DNA of 64,000 nucleotides from Mactromeris polynyma. Taxonomy: Eukaryota; Mollusca; Bivalvia; Venerida; Mactridae. The translations under genes and the position numbers were made by a program. The stretch is from assembly GCA_032209605.1 (NCBI GenBank), contig JASFXZ010000027.1, positions 6,467,372 to 6,531,371 on the forward strand, read 5' to 3'. Position 1 is the stretch's first letter. Every line of letters starts with the position of its first letter. Below are positions 55,639 to 64,000 of this stretch, in pieces. Under the pieces are notes generated by a model. It had not been told where the DNA came from, searched no databases, and saw only the letters and a list, made by a program, of their open reading frames with translations.

Positions 55639-56503
55639 GTACGGGGTTATGTTTGTGACAGAGGTAACATGTACGAGGTCATGTTTGTGACAGATGTAAC
55701 ATGTACGAGGTTATGTTTGTGACAGATGTAACATGTACGAGGTTATGTTTGTGACAGATGTAACATGTACGAGGTTATGTTTGTGACAGATGTAACATGT
55801 ACGAGGTCATGTTTGTGACAGATGTAACATGCTCGATGTTACGTTTGTGACCGGATTGACATGTACGAGGTTATGTTTGTGACAGATGTAACATGTACGA
55901 GGTTATGTTTGTGACAGATGTAACATGCTCGATGTTACGTTTGTGACCGGAGTGACATGTACGAGGTTATGTTTGTGACAGATGTAACATGTACGAGGTC
56001 ATGTTTGTGACATATGTAACATGTACGAGGTTACGTTTGTGACCGGGGTGACATGTACGAGGTTATGTTTGTGACAGATGTAACATGCTCGAGGTTACGT
56101 TTGTGACCGGGGTGACATGTACGAGGTTATGTTTGTGACAAAAGTAACATGCTCGAGGTTACGTTTGTGACCGGGGTGACATGTACGAGGTCATGTTTGT
56201 GACAGATGTAACATGTACGAGGTTATGTTTGTGACAAAAGTAACATGCTCGAGGTTACGTTTGTGACCGGGGTGACATGTACGAGGTTATGTTTGTGACA
56301 GATGTAACATGTACGAGGTTATGTTTGTGACAAAAGTAACATGCTCGAGGTTACGTTTGTGACCGGGGTGACATGTACGAGGTTACGTTTGTGACAGATG
56401 TAACATGTACGAGGTTATGTTTGTGACAAAAGTAACATGCTCGAGGTTACGTTTGTGACCGGAGTGACATGTACGAGGTTACGTTTGTGACAGGGGTCCG
56501 GGG
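55639..56503. repeat. 32-bp satellite, 27 units, with 96-bp higher order
   Basis: The unit starts GTACGAGGTTATGTTTGTGA and is followed by CAGATGTAACAT. 26 steps of exactly 32 bp separate 55639 and 56471, with no indel. Three unit types exist: A (gtacgag..cagatgtaacat), B (gctcgag..acgtttgtgaccggggtgacat) and C (as A but ..caaaagtaacat). Units 18-26 run A-C-B three times (96-bp higher-order repeat); units 1-6 are nearly all type A. Confidence 0.95.
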
Positions 56504-56667
56504 TCATAAAGCTTGAGGTTTTAACTTCTTACTAAAATGTCATTTTTGTGTTTCAAGTTACTCAAGCATAAAGTACGTTAAGTATTTATTCGACCGAAGT
56601 AAACTGAGTATGAATATAAGAGTTGGGTATGGTGACTGGTCTTAAACTGTATAATATTTTAACACAG

Positions 56668-56790
56668 GATGTTGTATCGAGTTCTCTCCCTTTATCCCTT
56701 CTAGAGTTCTCTACCTTTCCCCTTCAGTAGTACTACATATACATACACTATAGAAGGAATAAAGGGAAAGAACTCGCGACAATAGCATGT
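56668..56790. repeat. Palindromic MITE family Z, copy 5
   Basis: 'gttctctccctttatccctt' at left, 'actatagaaggaataaaggg' + 'aaagaactcgcgacaatag' at right, separated by 'tactacatatacat'. Confidence 0.7.
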
Positions 56791-58540
56791 GTCTTGTACC
56801 AAGCGTTCAATGGAAAGTACACTTTTTCAATTTTCTCGAGACATCGTTTGAAGCAAATGTTTTTAAATCAGATTAATTCGCGTCGTGCCTTTCATACGAC
56901 AATTCGACAAGCAATGTTCCTTGTACCTCCAAGTCCTCTTATTATAGTGTTCTATGCTACTTATTTTCTGCTTGCTTTCTCCTTCTTTGAAGATCTGTCA
57001 CGCGATATTTGTACATTTTGCCTTGAACAAAATGCTTATCAGTAATTAATCTTGACTTTTAAAGCATAAGCTGCTGATTATTAGTTTATCATGGGGAGAT
57101 ATTCACGTCACGTATTGTTCACGTGGGTAAACAATCTCTCGTTATACTTATTCTCTGGATTTACTCCACAATCTGCTATTTTATTGCCTATCATGTTTTT
57201 TAAATTCACATTCCGTTGGAGACTTAAGTTTCTATTTAACTTTCAAAATTCAAGTGTTCAAGTATAAAGATAAAAAATATTGAGTTAGACTTTACATTAA
57301 AATTGCTACTAGGTGCAAAGTCGTTAGATTAGCTCTTCAAAATCTCATAGGATTAAACTCCCCAGAAATCCTTATTGACCGGTGTTTGAAACCCTTAATT
57401 TAAGGATTATCAGTTACTTCATTTTTTCAATACTAAAATTCGTATTTCATATTTTACCGGGGTGGCAAATTAACACTATTATAAAACGGACCGGTCGCAT
57501 GGCTGACTGGATAATTAGCAAACAATTACATTGCCGTTATAGATGTGAACGCGCTATACTATTACCGTTATGGTCACTGCTGACTGAAATGACTCGCCTT
57601 CACAGCTGTTTTGTTCTCATCGTATCGAACTACACAATCTCAGCCACGTACGCAGACGCTCCATCAATTTGAATTCCCCGTGCAGTTCTGCTAATTTAAT
57701 CACTGTTTGTTCCTATTGCAAACGCATTCATCGAAATTTCAAGGAGTCCCGAGGGAGATCGTGGCAAAATTGAAAATGAGTTGGTTTGACGGATCAAAAC
57801 ATGAAAAATAATACCGTCGAGCTTCGGTGTTTTACCATGTTTTCAAGAAGGCCTACTTAACGTCAAATGTAAATACGCAAAAACAACTTTAGAACGTCAA
57901 ACACATGACACAGTGTTAATATTATGTGATATACTAGTATTTGGGCTCACCACATATTGACCGCCCCTCTTTAAAATTTTACAGAAATTTTAATCACATA
58001 TGTTTCACATTGAAGCGCTCTTTCCAATTTTCCAGATAGGGGGGGGGGGAGGATTTTGATAAGAAAATATTTCCAAGTCGATACTAACACGGAATGTTGA
58101 ATGTCAGTGTATACGGCTGTCAGTGTATACGGCTGTCAGTGTATACGGCTAAATACAAACTCCCCTACTTTATCAGTCAATATTATTTTATCCGTAGTTC
58201 GTGATTAGACTAATCGAGAATTTTGCAGTATCAGAGATTTCACTCGAAATATCGGCGAAACTTGTAATCATAAGATTCTCAGATAATTATCTATTATTTC
58301 CCAGCAAATAAAATTTGATTACCCGAAGTGCTCACAATCGCTGAATGCTAGCAATATTGTGTACCCTTTCATGATTTGTATTGTTCAAAATCATTCTTAA
58401 AATTACAATAAACTAACATGAGAGTTACTTTGAATATATAATAAAAAAAACACCATCCCGGTTCAAGAAACAGATCGGAAGCATTACGATATGAATAAAA
58501 TGTGATTGACAAAATACTAACTGAATAGTCCACATGAGAT
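56791..58540. other. Intergenic, no gene recognised
   Basis: There are frames at 56794-57045 and 57382-57672, short and without domains. The only structure is the 16-bp repeat at 58103. Confidence 0.45.
58103..58150. repeat. 16-bp perfect tandem repeat, three copies
   Basis: GTCAGTGTATACGGCT three times without change. Confidence 0.95.
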
Positions 58541-58544
58541 ATCA

Positions 58545-58680
58545 TTTTAGAATGATCTCCCTTTTCCCTTCTATAGTGTATGTACTATATATATATATAT
58601 ATACATGTATAAGGGATACATGGAGAGAACTATGTAAGGGATATATAGGGAAAGAACTGGTGACAAGCTCCTGCGGACTA
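58545..58680. repeat. Palindromic MITE family Z, copy 6
   Basis: 'gatctcccttttcccttctatagtgta' faces 'tataagggatacatggagagaac', and a second copy of the right half follows ('aagggatatatagggaaag', 'aactggtgacaagctcctg'). The (TA)n loop is at 58579-58602. Confidence 0.65.
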
Positions 58681-59261
58681 GGTCGACTTTTTGAAATATC
58701 AAACGCATTTTCTGTAAAAACTTCTACCTATATTTGGTTATGTAGACAGGATATTGGTGTTTCTAATGTAGGCCCGAGTTTACATCCATCGGGCTTTCAT
58801 TAGACATTGATACAGCTCTTTGGCTTGTTCCAAATCCACACATTTAAACGTTTGAGATTGTCTATGCCTATATGAATAAAGCCATGAATTCTTATCCGCT
58901 TACATTTATGTTGAACACTTCACTGCAATGTTATAGAACAATAAAATGAAATGATGTGTCCTCACGGTTTCTTGCACAGCATATGCATGTCGTGTTTTTC
59001 ATACGTAATTCGTAAGCACAGTGTGTATGTTAAACGTATAAATTATACACTCCTTCGGTCCCGACACTGAAGACAATATGTAAGATAGCCGTCACTGTGA
59101 CTGTGTGGTGAAGGATGATATTGACTGAAAAAAGGTCCTTTGTCGGAAAGGTCCAGAGCGGCGAATCAAAGCGATTAATGTGATTAGGTCCTGATCGAAT
59201 TACTTATACCACTAATCCGGAGCAAAGCAATTCAAAAAGCATTTCTTACATTTATTGAACT

Positions 59262-59830
59262 TACTATTTAGAAGTTGTAATAATTGTGTAACTTAAATAT
59301 GATTGAAAATGAATATCACTTTCTACTAATTTGTCCAAAATACAGAAATCTTAGAATTCAATACTTAACAGGTTATTATTACACCTGGCCAAACATACAA
59401 AACTTTACGAATCTTTGTGTGGAAATCCAAAAACAACATGTAATCTTACAAAATATATTTACTTTATTTATGCAGAAATCAAATCAATGTTTGAAAATGA
59501 TGTAAATTTGTGATGCTCTTTGAAAATCCATGTATTTCTTTTACATTGTAAGTGTATAGAAGTATTGACTTTTGTTTGCTATAAACATTGGGCGGCACAA
59601 CATGTTTTATGCCATACATGTATTGTATTTATCTTATGATTTATACTTTTCTTGGATTGATCTCAAGTTTCAACCGACATTTTACTTAACTGAGTCTCCT
59701 TTCGCTTTCGTACTGTAATAGTGTACTAGACAAGATTACATCAAAGATGTGCCTGGTTCTATATTTTTTAATTTCCAGCTATTTTGTCATATTGTCACAT
59801 TTCAATATTTGACTGTGTATGTATATACCA
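59262..59830 (+). mobile_element. 5'-truncated LINE 3' end
   Basis: The frame 59284-59505 reads ENEYHFLLICPKYRNLRIQY then TWPNIQNFTNL, aligned with the C-terminal Cys/His part of the first LINE's ORF2 (EYHFLLVCPKY...HWPTKQKF near 5548-5640). A 3' UTR follows. It is a dead insertion of a related LINE, cut off shortly before this motif. Confidence 0.75.
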
Positions 59831-62800
59831 ATGACTATAGCAATATAATAATATAGGAGCAACTGTATAGGAATTTAAATCACTGCCACATATATCGTAC
59901 ATTTTTTGGTACATATAAATATGTTATGTATACAGGGCTCTAGAAATTCACTAGCCCGACGTCCTGAACAAGTCTAATAGCTTATTTGGACTACCGACAG
60001 TGGAGTTGAAGTTAGTCAAGGACAAGTATGTTTCGAAAGCCTTGACTCGATGCTATATGACACCCACAAAAGTCCCATGTCGGAAAAGTCATGTACATTA
60101 ACATGTAGTGTCGCTGTACAATCTGTTACGAAGACGCGTATAAAAGTCGGAGTACAGAGAAACGTATGCGGGGCTAATTAACATGTAAATTAGTCTGGGA
60201 TAAGTGTATTTTGAAAAAGATTCTAGAGCTTTGGTATATTTGAAAAAAACACACGAAACAATCTCTACATATTAAAAACTAAAGTGACCATGTGTGGACT
60301 TAGAAATATTGACAATTTTAAAACATTTTACCAGAGTTATAATGTACTATATATCTGGCATTGACTAACTTCAACAAAGCTTTCCCACCCTTTGTGCCTG
60401 TCGTGTTTTCTGTTGTATAGCATACTGCCGTACTGTACGAAACCAGACGAATAGATTCTGATAGAATCAAATATAGTTAACTCAGTGTCTGATGTCATTA
60501 CAGTTCTCTCATTTTTCCATAATGTCGGCAAAATTAATTCAACATCTCGTTCGTGCCGTGATCTATTCTGTCAGATAAAACGAGACTTACAATTATACGT
60601 CCGTTGACAAAATGACCACGTACAAAGACCAGAGTGCAAAAATGGTTATTCACTGAAGTAAAGAAGTCATTAATAGATCGTGACGAAAAGAAAGCAGAAC
60701 TAATCAAGCGAGAATTGAACAGCTTCGCACAGAACCAGTCTGTTGTCCGTCTTAAGTCCGGCTTAATGTAAATTTCGATATAACAGGAACCAGTAAAATT
60801 TTGCAATGAAAATGGGAATTATATTCTGGCGATAATCAGTGAGGAAAAGAATAATACACGAAATGATGTTGTCAATAGTCTCCCACAAATTAAAATAATA
60901 AATCCGATAGCTATATAATGTTCTATTACATCTAGTGATCGATAACTTCTCTCTTGAATAGAATTGTACGTTTCCATGGCAACATACCAGGTAACACGCG
61001 TCAACTGTAGTAAGTCGACATTAGCGAGTGAAAAAAAGACAACAATATCTTTAATGAACATAACAAGCCGTGATTTGTTGACAAATGACCAAAGGGATAT
61101 ATGGAGTCAGACGAAACGTAATTCGTCGTCTGCGGAAATGAAATAAGCAATAGGTAAGTCTATTTATTTCTATATTACGGGGCATTTTTGTGTCTAGCTA
61201 TTTTGTGTCTGAAATTTAGCGTAATCGGTGTTTTAAGTTTCTCTGAACCACCGATAAGTAATATAGGTCTACCAGGTTGTAAAAAAATATGTTCATAATA
61301 ATTATGGTAATAAAATATATCAGACAAAAGTGCAATGATTAGAATTGTTGATGTTTGAATTCTAGAAGAATTTAAACTGTTTGATACCTTTTTTTCTTAA
61401 CTAGATTTATAAATATCTGAGACTCTGGCAACACAGCAGAACATCACGGCAGTTCTAAAAAATGTAGTTTCTGATGTTAAAATAGCGATATTTGGGAGAC
61501 GGTCGTACCGCAATGGTACAATTTGTGTCACACGATTCGTTGTTTGTAGATTTAAAACATATTTCGTTTCAAAATATTCCACAGACAATGTACAAACTTC
61601 TAGAATTTAAGCTTTCACCACAATTGATTTAATTTTGTCAATATCTGAATAAATACTGCTTGCTAACTTTAGACACTAATTTTACGCCCTAGTTGGGAAT
61701 TCATTTAGCGCACATAATGGTCATTTGCTATACATGAACATATAGAATAAAAAAAATCACTTAAAGATGTATCTGGCTCATCTGTACATAAAATATTTCA
61801 ATTGTCTTTATCCAATATTGTTGTTTAATTTGCTAAATATCTCTAATAAGAACCATTGCAATGTATAACCGATTGAAAAAATCTTTTTTTATTATATTAC
61901 TAACAGTCAAACCCTGTAAAATAGCCTGATTGTTTAATGATGCACACACATCTTTCTTCATTCTTTGTTAATGCATATGTATTGATGTTTTAACTGTAGG
62001 AAATATATTCTTCACGTTTGGCTAGGTAAACAAATGAAAAAAATGAGCATAGTATTACTTGAAAGACTATCTCGAAAATAAGATTAACTCAGTGATATGA
62101 CTTCGCTCTGGGACCAGTATGTTGGTCCCAACTTCGATGTTGTAGATTTGTATGATTTGACATTATGATATGACTCGGTATTTTTTGCACGCGTTTATTG
62201 AATGGATAAAAGAGTCATAAAACACCAATTAGCGAATGTAACACTTGTCATAGTCACTTGACGCCTATGTCAGAATTGTGTTAATTGTTTGGTGTATAGC
62301 ATAATTCGGTACATCACGTGTATTAAATGCACGTTATTCAAACAATGTATGGTGGCAGTATAGCATTGAGAACATACCTCGCAATGTGATGACATGTTGA
62401 TAACACATTCCTTAGACGGCGGTTTTATGTATTAACACATTCCTAAGAGGGTGATATGAGATAGTATTAGCCTTAGAAAAGATATGAAATGGGAGGCGCT
62501 AGCAAGCAAAACACATTCATAGTCAGGTCTTTAATAAGCGCCTGCCGAGTCGCCTAATCAAGTCAATGGAATGCTTGTTAAATAATATCGACGTGAGATA
62601 TTTTTGATTTTTGATTGATAATACCCAGAAGGATGATATATAAAAAGATACATTAATATTGTTTGATATGTAATATTCAAAATAAACGCACGTTGAGTTG
62701 GGTGTAGTTTACGTCGATTCCTGTTTATTCAGAATTGAAGCATTACATATTAATGGTTTTAAATAGTTACTTTATACCCACATCTATCTACAAGGCTACA

Positions 62801-63655
62801 AAATAAGAATACTTGCAATGATTCAATAAACAGAATGGATTGATATAATCCTTTCTTACTTTGTATCGTCGTTGTCGGTAATTCAATATTTGAAGATAAA
62901 TTAGAAATTTTCTATTTCCCAGAATCAGTCGATATTTAAGGCCTTATTTGAAATAACGAGGACAGCTTTATACAACTGTCGTCATTGTAATTGTTAGATG
63001 AAGCACTTTACTTGTGAAACTAGAGCTTCGCATACAGCATGTTTCCGGTCAGTTTCAAAGGTTTCCTAGATCCAGCACATTACTTGACCGGGCAAGTCCG
63101 AAATTATTCCGAGATTGCGGGACAATACGTGACCGGTAATTTTCAACATGATTTCCGAGGTTTCTACGCAACATATGCCCTGCCAGTTTAGAAATTGATT
63201 GACAAGCGTAATAATTTAGTCTGACACCGCCATTGCTTCTGATGTGGTCGTTAATACGCATATCGTGTAAACGTTACAGATTTCTGCTTGCCAATTATAA
63301 CAAAAAATGAGCAAATTGCAAAGTACACATTACTGAGATTACTCGCATTTTTACAAACTTTCATTTAAAACCCGTATTTCTAACTTGAAAAGCAGAAACT
63401 AATTTAAACCATGCGGGACATGCTTGCTAATTTAGTTATCAAAATCGTCTGTTAGGTAATGGTTTGCCAATTGTTCCACAAAGAACGGCGACTATTTATA
63501 TGTTTTCCAATTCGAACAACACTGTCCGTTTTGTGACATAAATACAGAATATATTCGGTTGTGATGACAATGACATGTATTTATAGCTAGGGGGCAAATT
63601 GTATTACTAATCAACTAATAATTCTTTTCAACAGTCATCTGATATGTGTACCTTG
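59830..63655. other. Intergenic, no gene recognised
   Basis: No domain-bearing frame over 3.8 kb. Short frames at 60534-61146 have Lys/Glu-rich readings, and a strong donor-like AATAG|GTAAGT occurs at 61151-61156, so a non-coding first exon is conceivable but unsupported. No tandem arrays were seen. Confidence 0.4.
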
Positions 63656-63659
63656 ATCT

Positions 63660-64000
63660 TCTTGTTTAGCGCAGTCATATTGTGCTCGCTTTTGCTACAT
63701 GTGTTACGGTGGTGCGGAGTTTAAGCATACGTATTGATCTTTGATTGTGCTACATATACGTACGGATAAGAATATTCATTGCCGACGAATTATTGTAGCA
63801 ATTGTATGTACTTTATGCATAAGTTATGTGTATTAATCTTATGTTAATCAGACAAAGTCAACAACAATTTATGTTTTCTATACTTGTAAGTCAAACGTGG
63901 ACTATGGGATAAATATTGTCTAATTCTTTTACATCTTCGTCGATTCTAAAGTTTTAATATCTTTGATATTATACCTCACATCTTATATTTAATTTAGACA
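63660..64000 (+). repeat. Dispersed repeat family W, copy 2 (cut by window end)
   Basis: Aligns with the reverse complement of 24345-24890 over the blocks listed there. Confidence 0.6.

Noticed and set aside
55639..56503. CRISPR-like regular 32-bp repeats
   Set aside because: Units are contiguous with no spacers; ordinary satellite in a eukaryotic genome.
60534..61146. Lys/Glu-rich short frames before a strong donor-like GTAAGT at 61151
   Set aside because: The frame stops before the donor and no downstream exon was found; kept only as a remark on the intergenic stretch.

Overview
The window looks like nuclear DNA of a bivalve or similar lophotrochozoan. It is AT-rich, its genes have introns with GT/AG junctions, and it is crowded with interspersed and tandem repeats. 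I see no bacterial operons, rRNA, LTR retroelement or CRISPR array. Three host genes can be supported, and I rebuilt their exon chains by hand; all coding exons join in frame.

Region by region. (1) 1-8.5 kb: two decayed non-LTR retrotransposons on the + strand, one nearly full length (about 1.0-5.9 kb), one fragmentary (6.1-8.5 kb) and interrupted by a 297-bp inverted-repeat MITE. (2) 8.8-13.1 kb: a pentamer microsatellite, a 158-bp satellite and duplicated unique sequence. (3) 13.9-19.2 kb: a two-exon family-B (Methuselah/adhesion-like) GPCR gene on the - strand. (4) 19.4-23.3 kb: duplicated sequence split by a 2463-bp fold-back transposon (20260-22722) with a perfect 9-bp target duplication. 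(5) 23.3-33.7 kb: dispersed repeats, a second fold-back element (about 25.1-27.6 kb) carrying a broken cysteine-rich ORF, a reverse-transcriptase relic, and a rearranged partial copy (about 29.4-32.3 kb) of the sequence flanking the GPCR gene. (6) 33.9-48.0 kb: a head-to-head pair. A seven-exon coclaurine N-methyltransferase/CFA-synthase-like methyltransferase lies on the - strand and a four-exon ATG12 gene on the + strand; their start codons are 199 bp apart. Their introns hold SINEs, palindromic MITEs, a mariner HTH fragment and two minisatellites, one of which runs directly into a splice acceptor of ATG12. (7) 48-64 kb: no host gene recognised; LINE fragments, a MITE, and 25-bp, 36-bp and 32-bp tandem arrays.

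The three genes are not an obvious pathway. ATG12 is the ubiquitin-like autophagy conjugate, the methyltransferase has no known animal substrate, and the GPCR is an orphan. The unusual content is the repeat biology: fold-back elements whose terminal repeats are tandem arrays, a short dispersed family (called X here) with eight copies in the window, one of them expanded into a 51-bp array, and a mosaic duplication around the GPCR gene. Repeat family names X, Y, Z and W are local labels, not database names.
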